This document shows, one piece after another, positions 24,566 through 32,533 of a stretch of 64,000 bases of DNA. Where the stretch lies: positions 7,306,001 through 7,370,000 of the forward strand of contig NZ_CP071090.1 of NCBI RefSeq assembly GCF_017301735.1, in the 5' to 3' direction. The notes under the pieces were generated by a model. The model saw only the letters and a program-made list of their open reading frames with translations. It searched no databases and had not been told where the DNA came from. The first letter of the stretch is position 1. Every line of letters begins with the position of its first letter. Source of the stretch: Pyxidicoccus parkwaysis (GTDB taxonomy: Bacteria > Myxococcota > Myxococcia > Myxococcales > Myxococcaceae). A program made the position numbers and the translations under genes.

Positions 24566-25348
24566 ATGGACCGACTGCGCGACACCGCCGTCTATGAAGA
24601 CGACCTGGCCTCCGCGCTCAGGAACCTGGAGGACGCGGAGCTACCGCTCGAGCTGGCGGGCGAGTTCTGCGAGGAGGCCACCTCGCTCCTGCGAGTCCTC
24701 GCCATCTGCCGGTTGCTGCGCGAAGCGGACGTGGACGGCTTCCACCATGATTTGCACCGCAGCGCCCTGTCACGCCGCGACTACCTGGCGCGCTGCGAGC
24801 GAGAGGGGTACGCGGACCACTTCACCGTGGCCAGCCGCACCGAGCCGTTCTTCGATGCGCTCGCCGCCGGAAGCCTGGCGCTGGCACGCGACTTGGCGAA
24901 GCGGGCCGCCCCAGGTCCCCGCGAGGGCGAGGAATACCCCGAGGACTATCACTACGCGAACCTCCTGCACCGCCATGTCCTCGTCGATGGACAGGACGAG
25001 ACAGGCGAGCTGGAGCGCCTGCTGACCACGCTGGAAGCCCATCAGGACGGCGCACGTGTGGACCTGTGCCGGAGCCTCGTGAGGCATGACGGCCGGTCCT
25101 TCGAGGCCGCATTCCAAGCGCTCCTGGAGGAGCGCGCGAACGAAGTGGCCCGGCAGGAGGCACACGCCATGACCTCGGCGAGTGCCATCACCAATGGCTA
25201 CATCTTCATCGAGGGGCTGGCCTGGATGCGGCTGGCGGAGCACGCACGACCACCCCTGCCCGTCCCGGAGGAATGCCGCTTCTGCCCCGCCCTGGCGCGG
25301 ATGCCCATGCAGCGTCCCTTCCCGGGCGACAGGTACCCACTCGGCTGA
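24566..25348 (+). CDS. Imm49-family immunity protein
   Basis: 260 aa, all-helical, no signal peptide. Characteristic phrases are GYADHFTVASRTEPFFDALA and SLALARDLAKRA, then a run of helical repeats (LERLLTTLEAHQDG, FEAAFQALLEERANE) and a C-terminal ITNGYIFIEGLAWMRLAEH. These match the Imm49 family of polyimmunity loci. It is the second immunity-type gene behind a single nuclease. It could protect against a different, absent effector, or act together with Imm11. A GGGGCAG site precedes the ATG. Confidence 0.78.
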   Translation: MDRLRDTAVYEDDLASALRNLEDAELPLELAGEFCEEATSLLRVLAICRLLREADVDGFHHDLHRSALSRRDYLARCEREGYADHFTVASRTEPFFDALAAGSLALARDLAKRAAPGPREGEEYPEDYHYANLLHRHVLVDGQDETGELERLLTTLEAHQDGARVDLCRSLVRHDGRSFEAAFQALLEERANEVARQEAHAMTSASAITNGYIFIEGLAWMRLAEHARPPLPVPEECRFCPALARMPMQRPFPGDRYPLG

Positions 25349-25371
25349 CACACGCTGGCGAGGAGGTGGAG

Positions 25372-26406
25372 ATGGCCCAACCGAGACTCGAGAACCGGAC
25401 GCACTTCGCCGCTGAGGCACTCTTCCTCACGGACGAGCATGGGCAACCGGTGGTGACGCTCGCGGCCAAGGCCACGTATGTCCTGAGCGGGCAGGGGCTC
25501 TCCCTGGCCGGGGAGCAGGCGCCCTTGTGGCTCGAGGGCGAGCTGTGGGGTGAAGACAGCGCCCAATCCAGCTACCGCTACGAGCCCGAGTGTGCGTCCT
25601 TCAAGCCCGGCACGGACGTGGTGCTGGTAGGGCATGCCCACCCACCCGATGCCCGGACGCGCGAGTTCCTCGTGCGCTTCCAGGTGGGGCCGCTGCGCAA
25701 GGAGGTGCGCGTGGTGGGAGACCGCACCTGGTACAAGAGCCTGGGTTCGCTCGCGATGACGCCACCCCGCCCTGTCGAGCGGATTCCGCTGTGCTACGAG
25801 CGGGCCTTTGGCGGCTGGGACCGCAGCCACCCCGACTCCGCACGGCACACGTTCGAGCCGCGCAATCCCGTGGGCCGGGGCTTCCGAGGGCCCGAGGGGC
25901 GCTTCGAGGAGGGAGTTCTTCTCCCCAACCTGGAGGACCCCGCCCACGCGCTCACCTCATTCCGACAGACACCGCCACCCGCCGGCTTCGGCTTCCTCTC
26001 TCCCCATTGGCTTCCCCGTGCACGACTCGCCGGAACCCATGACGCGGCCTGGGAGCGCGAACGCAAACCCCTGCCTCCAAGGGACTACGACCCACGCTTC
26101 ATGAACGCGGCCTCGCCGGGCCTGGTGGCCACGGGCTACCTGCGCGGGAACGAGGCCGTCGTGGTGGAGAACGCCTCCCCAGACGGTCGACTCGTCTTCT
26201 CCCTGCCCGGGCTGCCACCCCCAGCTTTCAAGGTGTCGTTGAAGGGACATTCCCGGAAGCACGGCGTGCTCAACCTGGACACCCTCATCGTCGATACGGA
26301 CGCCGCCCGGGTGTACCTGCACTGGCGCGCATGTGTGCCGTTGCGCAGCGGCCCGCTGGATGTCTTTCAAATGGAATTGAGGCCGGGAAGCAGCGCTCCC
26401 GTCTGA
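25372..26406 (+). CDS. DUF2169 T6SS effector adaptor
   Basis: 344 aa, no export signal. DUF2169 features include ENRTHFAAEALFLTDEHG and the beta-rich KATYVLSGQGLSLAGEQ. The mid section reads KEVRVVGDRTWYKS ... PLCYERAFGGWDRSHPDSA, with NPVGRGFR and LLPNLEDP nearby, and the C-terminal part contains VYLHWRACVPL. In characterised T6SS loci, DUF2169 proteins bind the PAAR-like DUF4150 region and load the effector onto the VgrG spike. Here it sits between the immunity genes and a DUF4150 gene, in line with that job. AGGAGGTGGAG immediately before the ATG settles the start. Confidence 0.9.
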   Translation: MAQPRLENRTHFAAEALFLTDEHGQPVVTLAAKATYVLSGQGLSLAGEQAPLWLEGELWGEDSAQSSYRYEPECASFKPGTDVVLVGHAHPPDARTREFLVRFQVGPLRKEVRVVGDRTWYKSLGSLAMTPPRPVERIPLCYERAFGGWDRSHPDSARHTFEPRNPVGRGFRGPEGRFEEGVLLPNLEDPAHALTSFRQTPPPAGFGFLSPHWLPRARLAGTHDAAWERERKPLPPRDYDPRFMNAASPGLVATGYLRGNEAVVVENASPDGRLVFSLPGLPPPAFKVSLKGHSRKHGVLNLDTLIVDTDAARVYLHWRACVPLRSGPLDVFQMELRPGSSAPV

Positions 26407-26470
26407 TGGGTCATGACGCACGCAAGGATTTGATTGAAGCCCCATCCACGTGGGGCCGAAGGGAGGCCAG

Positions 26471-26947
26471 ATGGGTACCACGGTGGGAGTGAACAAGCTC
26501 TCGGTCGTGCACAAAGAGACGAACGGAGTCACCATCGCCATGCCCGACGTCTGCAAGACGCCGAGCCCGGGTGGCCCCATTCCCATTCCCTATCCCAACA
26601 TCGCCCGTTCCTCGGACACGGCGAAGGGAACGAAGGATGTCTCCGTCGACGGCAACCCCGTCTGCGTCAAGGACTCCCACTTCAGCACCAGCACGGGAGA
26701 CGAGGCAGGCACCGCGGGCGGCGGCGTGGCCTCGGGCAAGACGAAGGGCAAGGCGGAGTTCGTCAACTTCTCCTTCGACGTGAAGTTCGAAGGAAAAAAC
26801 GTCGCGCGTGCCCTGGACCTGATGCTCCACAACGACAAGAACACCCCGCCCGCTCCACTGATGCAGCCTCCAGTCATCACCCTGGCCAACGACGCCAGGG
26901 TGGAATCCATCGTGTGCACGGTGTGCAAGAAGAAGATGGAGGAGTAG
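26471..26947 (+). CDS. DUF4150 PAAR-like T6SS spike protein
   Basis: 158 aa. It starts MGTTVGVNKLSVVHKETNG and contains the PAAR-like signatures MPDVCKTPSPGGPIPIPYPN, SVDGNPVCVKDSHFSTSTG and DEAGTAGGGVASGKTKGKAE. DUF4150 proteins form the pointed cap on VgrG and either carry or recruit effectors. This one has only a short C-terminal extension (FDVKFEGKNVARALDLMLHN, then CTVCKKKMEE), so it probably serves the separate AHH nuclease through the DUF2169 adaptor. GGGAGG lies just before the ATG. The stop codon directly abuts the next start. Confidence 0.9.
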   Translation: MGTTVGVNKLSVVHKETNGVTIAMPDVCKTPSPGGPIPIPYPNIARSSDTAKGTKDVSVDGNPVCVKDSHFSTSTGDEAGTAGGGVASGKTKGKAEFVNFSFDVKFEGKNVARALDLMLHNDKNTPPAPLMQPPVITLANDARVESIVCTVCKKKMEE

Positions 26948-28234
26948 GTGCGTTGGGACATCCTGGAGCGACACCTCTCCGAGGCCGCCTTCCTCTGGAC
27001 ACAGTGGGAGCGTGTTCTGCATGCGCCGCACTACACGCTGGAGGATGTGGCTGAGCTCGAGGAGCGCCTGCGAGCCCACCTGGATGGGCTGGTCCTGGGT
27101 GGGCCCCCGGTGGCGGACCGGCTTCTCTGGCCCGCCATGGAGGAAGCCGAGCCCGGCCTCGCGCAGGCGGCCGCGCTCTGCCTGCTTCATGAGGAGTTGG
27201 ACCCCCACCTCGACTGCGTGGAGCACTGGCTTCCGACGGAACAGGTGTCGCTTCCCGAACCGCTGAGGAGGATTCTTGAGGTCGTTGAACGGCCGGGCCT
27301 TCCGGAGCGACTGCACCTGGGACTGGATGCGCGCCCGCTCCCCATCCGGGCGGAGCTGGCCCGTCTCCTCGGGCTCAGGCGCGTGCGGCTGGGGGAGTTC
27401 CTGGAAGGGCTGCTCACGAGCAGTGATGAGGACGCCCGGGTCGCCGCGCTTCAGGCCATCGAATCGGCACCGGACCCCGCCTTCGCGTCCGGGGTCCAGC
27501 GGTCGCTGAACACAGCCTCGACGAAGGTCCGCGATGCCGCCATCACCACGGGACTCGTCCTCGGGCTTCACGCCGCCTGGGACCAGTGCCTGCGCCAGGT
27601 CCGCTCGCACGCGCCAGAGGGAGCACGGTGCCGCCTGCTCCTCGCTCTCTGCGGAAGTGCGGACTCCACCCTCCTCCTCCGGGAGGCACTGGAGAAACCG
27701 GAGCTGCGCAGAGACACTTTATGGGCCGTGGGATTCTCTGGCAGGCCGGCCCTCGCCGAGGCCTGTCTACCCCTGCTCAGGAGCGAAGCGTGCGCGGCAC
27801 TCGCGGGTGAGGCCTTCTGCGCCATCACCGGACTGGTGCTCGAAGGCCGATTCCGTGCTGGGCCCCCTCCGGAGCCCGAGGAGCCACTTCCTCTCGAAGA
27901 AGACCTGGCCACGAGCGTCGAGTTGACGGCCGAGAGCGAGCTCCCACTTCCCGCCGCGGATGCGGTGGAGGCATGGTGGGCCAGCGCCAGGAAGAACTTC
28001 GATTTCCAGGCGCGCTACCTGCGAGGCCAACGCCTCACCCCCACGAGCCTGTTGGATGCGCTGGAGCACGGCCCCATGCGCCGACGTCCCGTCCAGTCCC
28101 TGGAGCTGGCCATTCGCAGTCAGGGCGAGCTGAGCGTCCAGGTGTCGGGCTTCACCCGAATGCAACGCCGGCAGCTACAGGCAGCCCGTCAATGCCGGCT
28201 CACGGCCTCGAAGCTCTTCGCCGCCATGGGTTGA
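26948..28234 (+). CDS. TIGR02270-family protein with HEAT-like repeats
   Basis: 428 aa, helical throughout, with leucine-rich helix pairs (LEGLLTSSDEDARVAALQAI, SLNTASTKVRDAAITTGLVL) that look like HEAT or PBS-lyase repeats. An acidic Pro/Glu linker is followed by a C-terminal region with WWASARKNFDFQARYLRGQ. The TIGR02270 family is of unknown function and is repeatedly found in T6SS loci next to DUF2169 and DUF4150 genes, as here. It starts at a GTG that directly follows the upstream TAG, with GGAGGAG inside the end of the preceding gene, so translation is coupled. Last gene of the cassette. Confidence 0.85.
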   Translation: MRWDILERHLSEAAFLWTQWERVLHAPHYTLEDVAELEERLRAHLDGLVLGGPPVADRLLWPAMEEAEPGLAQAAALCLLHEELDPHLDCVEHWLPTEQVSLPEPLRRILEVVERPGLPERLHLGLDARPLPIRAELARLLGLRRVRLGEFLEGLLTSSDEDARVAALQAIESAPDPAFASGVQRSLNTASTKVRDAAITTGLVLGLHAAWDQCLRQVRSHAPEGARCRLLLALCGSADSTLLLREALEKPELRRDTLWAVGFSGRPALAEACLPLLRSEACAALAGEAFCAITGLVLEGRFRAGPPPEPEEPLPLEEDLATSVELTAESELPLPAADAVEAWWASARKNFDFQARYLRGQRLTPTSLLDALEHGPMRRRPVQSLELAIRSQGELSVQVSGFTRMQRRQLQAARQCRLTASKLFAAMG

Positions 28235-28306
28235 CGGCTGGAGTCCGCTCTCATTCCACGTGACTCCCCCGGTGGGCCGGGCCCCTGGGTGCCAGGAGGC
28301 ATGGGG

Positions 28307-28332
28307 TCCTCCTCGAGAAAGTTCACCTGTGA
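28307..28332 (+). repeat. Right direct repeat flanking the T6SS effector cassette
   Basis: 25 of 26 bases match the 3' end of the LysR gene (21996-22021). Translated in the corresponding frame it would read L-L-E-K-V-H-L-stop, so it is an isolated copy of that gene's terminus with no LysR sequence upstream of it. 73 bp after the last cassette gene. Confidence 0.85.
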
Positions 28333-28395
28333 TGGGTATCCGAGTCACACCGACCCCGGCCCGTTGAAACCGACACTGCGATTCGCGTAACCCGT

Positions 28396-28421
28396 GGTTT
28401 CCCTTTTGTTACGGGGAAACC
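28396..28421 (+). promoter_or_regulatory. Inverted repeat upstream of the Cys-rich lipoprotein gene
   Basis: GGTTTCCC (28396-28403) and GGGAAACC (28414-28421) face each other across 10 bp in an AT-richer stretch, 39 bp before the next start codon. Candidate operator or 5' leader hairpin; no regulator assigned. Confidence 0.35.
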
Positions 28422-28460
28422 GAAGAAACTCAACTGTACTGACAACTGAGAAACCACATC

Positions 28461-29657
28461 ATGACTCCTCATCATTCGCGAGTTGCATCTGCATCAAAGT
28501 GGCATTTCGGAGCCCTCCTGCTGGCGGCCATGACGGGCTGTGGTCAGCAGACGGAAGCGCCGGCCGCTCCGGCGGAGCAGGAGGCCATCCAGACGGTGGA
28601 GCAGCAGTCCGCGCTGCTGACGCCACCCGCCGGGTGTACCGAAATCACCCTGGGCGAGCTGTCCAATGGCGTGGAGCTGACGCCGGTGTTCTACGGCTCG
28701 CAGCCGACGTACCGCGGTGAGTTCTCGAACCTGGGAGACCCGGCCGTCGCGGACCTCGCTCGCATCCGGCTGGATGTGAATACGGCGCCGGGCCTGCATG
28801 ACCTGGCCGCGGGCGGCACCAACCTCTTCACCTGCGAGCAGTGCGTGTGGGGCATCCAGGATTCGGGGACGAGCGGACAGAAGACGTTCGTCGCCGAGTC
28901 GGGCGCGCTCCTGCTCGCGCTCAAGGTCTCCCCGCAGCAGACGCTCGGCGCGCTCTCCAACGTCGTCCTGCGCGAGTCCGTGTCGGCGCCGCCGGTCTCC
29001 GCGCCGTACACGGGCACCGCGCCGGTGGCGGGCGGTGAGTGCCGGTGGATTCGCTTCGCGACGTGGAACACCATCCGCCCCGGCGGGTGCGACCCGCGCG
29101 AGGGCTCGCTGACGGCGAACATCCCGGGCCACACCTGCGTCGCCACCGACTACGCGGCCGACGACGGCACGCTGGAGCGCTCGGCCGGCACGAAGACGCA
29201 GGGCGAGGCCTGCACGTACACGGCGGCCTCGAGCCCGAGTGAGCTCGCGGCGACGGACTGCGCGCAGGGCTATGCCTGCACCGACGCCTACACCGACGCG
29301 CCGCAGTGCCTCGCCACGTGTGACTACATGGCGGCGAACCCCGGCTGCCCGAGCGGCACCGTGTGCGGCGTCTACGGCCTGTGCATCCAACAGTCCGTCA
29401 TGGAGCCCATCGGCTTCGAGTTCGACCCGGCGCTCATCGGCGAGACGTGCACCCTCGGCTACGCGGAGTTCTGCGGCGTCGAGGGGGCGCGGGGCGTCTG
29501 TCTGGACCTGAAGCGCACGGGGCACGGCACGTGCTTCCGCTACGCCCGCGCCCGCTCGGAGTGCGGCGCCGGTGAGGAGCTCGGCTTCGTCAGCTACGGG
29601 CGGCCCGGCGGCGGGAGCGACCGGACCTACGGGTTCTGCTACCCGGATGGCCTGTAA
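28461..29657 (+). CDS. Cysteine-rich lipoprotein of unknown function
   Basis: 398 aa. The signal peptide ends in the lipobox AAMTGC; the mature protein begins with a Gln/Ala/Pro-rich tether. The first half is beta-rich (ITLGELSNGVELTPVFYGSQ). The second half has about 16 cysteines in short spacings (CAQGYACTDAYTDAPQCLAT, CDYMAANPGCPSGTVCGVYG), a pattern of disulfide-stabilised extracellular modules common in myxobacterial surface proteins. No enzymatic motif seen. No obvious ribosome site before the ATG, so the start is less certain. A hairpin 22 bp after the stop closes the unit. Confidence 0.8.
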   Translation: MTPHHSRVASASKWHFGALLLAAMTGCGQQTEAPAAPAEQEAIQTVEQQSALLTPPAGCTEITLGELSNGVELTPVFYGSQPTYRGEFSNLGDPAVADLARIRLDVNTAPGLHDLAAGGTNLFTCEQCVWGIQDSGTSGQKTFVAESGALLLALKVSPQQTLGALSNVVLRESVSAPPVSAPYTGTAPVAGGECRWIRFATWNTIRPGGCDPREGSLTANIPGHTCVATDYAADDGTLERSAGTKTQGEACTYTAASSPSELAATDCAQGYACTDAYTDAPQCLATCDYMAANPGCPSGTVCGVYGLCIQQSVMEPIGFEFDPALIGETCTLGYAEFCGVEGARGVCLDLKRTGHGTCFRYARARSECGAGEELGFVSYGRPGGGSDRTYGFCYPDGL

Positions 29658-29679
29658 CAACTGATGCCCACGGCCTGCT

Positions 29680-29712
29680 GGCGGGTACACCGGAGTGAAA
29701 GGTGTCCCCGCC
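29680..29712 (+). terminator. Hairpin after the Cys-rich lipoprotein gene
   Basis: GGCGGGTACACC (29680-29691) pairs with GGTGTCCCCGCC (29701-29712), 11 of 12 positions, over a 9-nt loop. No U-tract. The remaining 215 bp to the next gene show nothing else. Confidence 0.5.
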
Positions 29713-29927
29713 GGCGGGCCGTCATGCCACGCCCCTGCCTCGCGGGGCCGTGCGCTGTCCGCCGCCAACGGGACGACTCGTACCGGAGTCGCGACACCCG
29801 TGCGCATCACTTGCCGCTCCTGCCCTCGCGCTCCATATCGGGGTGCCCGGCCGCACCCTGCCCGTCCCTCTCCTGAGCCCGCCGGCCGTCCGCCCCGAGT
29901 GACTCGGGACGCGGGGAAGGAGCAACG

Positions 29928-30890
29928 ATGCGATTGCCAGGAAGCGCCCGTGCCCGGCTGCACGGTGGACTGCTGCTGCTCGGCGTGTGCGCGCTGGGCG
30001 GCGTGGTCTCCGCAGTGGCCGGCTGCGCCGCCACCGTCACCACCGGCAGCACCACCGGCGCCGTCCACGCCAAGAGCAATGCACACCTCCCCCTCTCCCC
30101 CACGCCGCTCTACGGGAAGTTCGTGTGGCATGACCTCGTCACGCAGAACCCCGCTGCGGTGAAGCGCTTCTACAGCCAGCTGCTCGGCTGGGAGTTCCAG
30201 GACGTGAAGGGCTCCAAGCGGCCCTACACGCTCATCAAGGCGGAAGGGCTCTGGATTGGCGGCATCGTCGAGCCCATCGGGGCCGTGGGAAAGAGCGAGG
30301 TCTCCCAGTGGCTCGGCTACCTCTCCGTCCCCGACGTGGACCGCGCGGTGCAGCAGGTCAAGGCGGGCGGCGGCAAGGCCCTGGTGGAGCCGGAGGACGT
30401 GCAGAAGATTGGCCGGGCCGCGGTGGTCGCCGACCCGCAGGGCGCGCCGTTGGGCTTCGTGCGCGCGGAGCATGGAGACCCGGCCGACACGGGCATGCCC
30501 GAGCCCGGTCAGTTCCTCTGGATGGAGAACCTGGCCGACGACGCCGCCTCGGCCGTCAGCTTCTACAAGGACCTGCTGGGCTATGAGGTCGAGGAGCGGA
30601 ACGAGGGCGGTGGCCCCTACTACGTCATGAAGCAGAGCGCGCACCCCCGTGCGGGCGTCTTCCGCAAGCCCGTGGAGAAGGTGCGTCCCAACTGGCTCAC
30701 CTACGTGCGGGTGGAGGACCCCACGGCGCTCATGGGCCGGGTGGAGGAGCTCGGGGGCCGCGTGCTGATGGCGCCCAGGGAGGACGTGCGCGGAGGCTCG
30801 CTCGCCATCATCGCCGACCCGAGCGGGGCCGTCCTCGCCCTCCAGCGCTACCCGTTCAAGACCGCCGACTCCGCGACGTCGTCGCAGTGA
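29928..30890 (+). CDS. Lipoprotein with two VOC (glyoxalase/bleomycin resistance) domains
   Basis: 320 aa. A lipobox-type signal (VVSAVAGC) is followed by two copies of the VOC fold, at about residues 60-180 (GKFVWHDLVTQNPAAVKRFY ... FVRAEHGDP) and 190-310 (GQFLWMENLADDAASAVSFY ... VLALQRYPF). In cytosolic relatives the fold binds a metal and processes small toxic substrates such as methylglyoxal adducts; the metal ligands cannot be assigned with certainty here. Export of a double-VOC protein as a lipoprotein is unusual. AAGGAGCAACG precedes the ATG. It forms a two-gene unit with a tiny lipoprotein 12 bp downstream. Confidence 0.85.
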   Translation: MRLPGSARARLHGGLLLLGVCALGGVVSAVAGCAATVTTGSTTGAVHAKSNAHLPLSPTPLYGKFVWHDLVTQNPAAVKRFYSQLLGWEFQDVKGSKRPYTLIKAEGLWIGGIVEPIGAVGKSEVSQWLGYLSVPDVDRAVQQVKAGGGKALVEPEDVQKIGRAAVVADPQGAPLGFVRAEHGDPADTGMPEPGQFLWMENLADDAASAVSFYKDLLGYEVEERNEGGGPYYVMKQSAHPRAGVFRKPVEKVRPNWLTYVRVEDPTALMGRVEELGGRVLMAPREDVRGGSLAIIADPSGAVLALQRYPFKTADSATSSQ

Positions 30891-30902
30891 GGAGAACATC
30901 CG

Positions 30903-31091
30903 ATGCTCAAGCCCAAGACCCTCCGCCAGCTCGTGTGGGCCTCGCTGCTCGGCGGCGCCCTGCTGATTTCCGGCTGTGAGAACGCCTCGGTCGGCGTGGG
31001 GTTCGGCGTCGCCGTGCCCGCGCCCTGGGGCGGAGTGACGGTGGGGACCTCGATGAGCCCGTGGTACGGCGGCCCGCGCTGGTACCCCTGA
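30903..31091 (+). CDS. Very small lipoprotein
   Basis: 62 aa. A basic start (MLKPKTLRQ), a hydrophobic core and lipobox LISGC are followed by a mature part of only about 37 residues rich in G, V, P and W (VGVGFGVAVPAPWGGVTVG, GGPRWYP). GAGGAGAA precedes the ATG. It is cotranscribed with the double-VOC lipoprotein and followed by a hairpin terminator. Function unknown; probably a small envelope component. Confidence 0.75.
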   Translation: MLKPKTLRQLVWASLLGGALLISGCENASVGVGFGVAVPAPWGGVTVGTSMSPWYGGPRWYP

Positions 31092-31107
31092 GCGGCCCCG
31101 CACGCGT

Positions 31108-31140
31108 CGCCCCACGACGTGGGCCTCGCACCGTGGGGCG
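31108..31140 (+). terminator. Terminator of the VOC / small lipoprotein unit
   Basis: CGCCCCACG (31108-31116) pairs perfectly with CGTGGGGCG (31132-31140) over a 15-nt loop, 17 bp beyond the stop codon. No U-tract. Confidence 0.5.
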
Positions 31141-31228
31141 GGGGAGCCAGGCATGGAGGGCCGCGTTGCCCGGCCCGTGTGCCCTGCCCCACCTTCTCTT
31201 GCACAGGACTCACGGCAGAGGAGGCACC

Positions 31229-31816
31229 ATGTTCTCGTCCAGACTTCCGGCCGCGCTCGCGCTCTCGGCGGCGCTGAGCTTCGCGGCGGCCTGCTCCAAG
31301 AACGCGACGACTTCGCAGCAGTACCCTCCTGGGACGCAGCCCGTCTCGACACCGACGCAGCCCCAGGAGCAGACCGGGCAGCCCCCCGCGCGGGCGGAGA
31401 TTGAGAAGGACTGCCCGATGACGGTGCCCGGCGCGCAGGCCATGGCGCAAGACACGGCGGAAGGCGTGGCCATCAACTTCATCACCACCGAGCCGGACCA
31501 GGTGGCGAACCTGCGCGACCGCGGCCGCAACATGATTCAGCGCCAGCAGGAGCACGGCGTGTCGGGCAAGCGCGGGCTCGAGCAGCCCCCAGGGGTTGAA
31601 TACAAGGGCATGGGCGGCGGTGGCCTCGCGGGCTCCGCGGGCGCGCCGAGCGTCCCGGCCTACGCCCGCGTGGAGGACATCCCGAACGGCGTCTCCATCA
31701 CCTACCGGGCCACGGACCCCGAGAAGCAGGCCGAGCTGAGCGCGGAGGTGCACGAGAACGCGGAGAGCCTGAAGCCGGGCCTGTGCCCGGGAATGGCGCA
31801 TCCGGTGGAGGAGTGA
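31229..31816 (+). CDS. Lipoprotein of unknown function
   Basis: 195 aa. Signal peptide ends in AAACS (lipobox-like FAAAC). A Thr/Pro/Gln-rich tether (QYPPGTQPVSTPTQPQEQTG) leads to two related segments that seem to repeat one another: GVAINFITTEPDQVANLRDR and GVSITYRATDPEKQAELSAE, each with a strand followed by a helix. Between them is a Gly-rich loop. The duplicated unit resembles a short ferredoxin-like or divalent-ion-tolerance-like motif, but I cannot name a family. GAGG lies just before the ATG. Confidence 0.78.
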   Translation: MFSSRLPAALALSAALSFAAACSKNATTSQQYPPGTQPVSTPTQPQEQTGQPPARAEIEKDCPMTVPGAQAMAQDTAEGVAINFITTEPDQVANLRDRGRNMIQRQQEHGVSGKRGLEQPPGVEYKGMGGGGLAGSAGAPSVPAYARVEDIPNGVSITYRATDPEKQAELSAEVHENAESLKPGLCPGMAHPVEE

Positions 31817-31838
31817 GGGCGCGGCCCGTCTGTTTGCA

Positions 31839-31862
31839 GCCCGGGAGGACGGCCTCCCGGGC
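31839..31862. terminator. Bidirectional terminator
   Basis: GCCCGGGAGG (31839-31848) pairs perfectly with CCTCCCGGGC (31853-31862) over a 4-nt loop, between a plus-strand lipoprotein gene and the convergent Crp-type gene. Confidence 0.65.
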
Positions 31863-31877
31863 CCGGTGCCCGCCCGC

Positions 31878-32465
31878 TCACTCCGTCCGCTTGCGGCGGC
31901 GGCCCATGATGCGGCTCAGGGCCACCTCGGTGATGCCGAGGTAGGCCGCCACGTCGCGCTGGGGAACGCGCCCCTTCAGGTGCGGATGCTCCTCCCAGAA
32001 GCGCACCAGGCGCTCCTCCGCGGACAGGTCGAGGAACTCCTGCTCGCGGCGCTCCTTGAGGATGAAGTGGAGCTCCGCCACCCGGCGCGCCAGCCGCTCC
32101 CAGCACAGGTGCCCCTGCTCCAGCGTCTGGAAGTCGCGCGTCTGGAACACCAGCACGCGGCTCGGCTCCAGGGCTTCGATGGACGTCATCGATGGCAGGC
32201 GCTGGAGCATCTCGGCGTAGGGGCCAATCAGCTCGCCCTCGGCGCGGAAGGCCTTGATGGACTCGCCTCCGCGCGGCGACACGCGCACGGCGCGGAAGAC
32301 GCCCCGGAGCACCACCGCGAACCGGTCCGCCGCGTCTCCGGGTCGCAGGAAGAGCTCCCGCTTCGCGAGCGACTGCTCTTTCGCCACGGCCTCGGCCTTC
32401 TCCCACTCCTCGGGAGGCAGGGGCAGCAGCGCGGAGTAGCGCTCGAAGAGCTTCGGAAATCTCAC
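31878..32465 (-). CDS. Crp/Fnr family transcriptional regulator
   Basis: 195 aa from the GTG at 32465. The cyclic-nucleotide-binding-type beta-roll covers about residues 25-120 (KRELFLRPGDAADRFAVVLR, GVFRAVRVSPRGGESIKAFR), a long dimer helix about 120-145, and the C-terminal HTH reads PQRDVAAYLGITEVALSRIM. The R-x-S/T phosphate-binding motif of true CAP proteins is not evident, so the ligand is unknown. The GTG has an AGAGG site 10 nt upstream; an ATG at 32522 would add 19 residues but has no ribosome site and nearly touches the divergent gene. It probably regulates itself and the desaturase-like gene opposite. Confidence 0.85.
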   Translation of the reverse strand: MRFPKLFERYSALLPLPPEEWEKAEAVAKEQSLAKRELFLRPGDAADRFAVVLRGVFRAVRVSPRGGESIKAFRAEGELIGPYAEMLQRLPSMTSIEALEPSRVLVFQTRDFQTLEQGHLCWERLARRVAELHFILKERREQEFLDLSAEERLVRFWEEHPHLKGRVPQRDVAAYLGITEVALSRIMGRRRKRTE

Positions 32466-32533
32466 GTCGAAAGGACCTCTCGGGTTGACCGAGGTTAAGG
32501 CGGCGGCCGCGCCGGGCGCCATACACCGGGGGC

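Larger units (their letters stand above)
22022..28332 (+). other. T6SS effector-immunity cassette bounded by direct repeats
   Basis: A 6.3-kb segment holding seven same-strand genes, all of one functional theme: degenerate ketosynthase, AHH nuclease, Imm11, Imm49, DUF2169, DUF4150 and TIGR02270. It begins right after the LysR stop and ends with a second copy of the LysR 3' terminus. No integrase or transposase is inside, so if it is mobile it relies on functions elsewhere, or the repeat is the scar of a homologous or site-specific insertion. Confidence 0.5.

Noticed and set aside
22022..28332. Insertion sequence or prophage as explanation of the effector cassette
   Set aside because: No transposase, integrase, terminal inverted repeats or phage structural genes were found inside or at the edges; only the direct repeat supports mobility.
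28494..31352. 952-codon open frame on the minus strand
   Set aside because: Antisense to three lipoprotein genes with signal peptides and ribosome sites; the product is Arg/Ala/Gly-rich with no motif.
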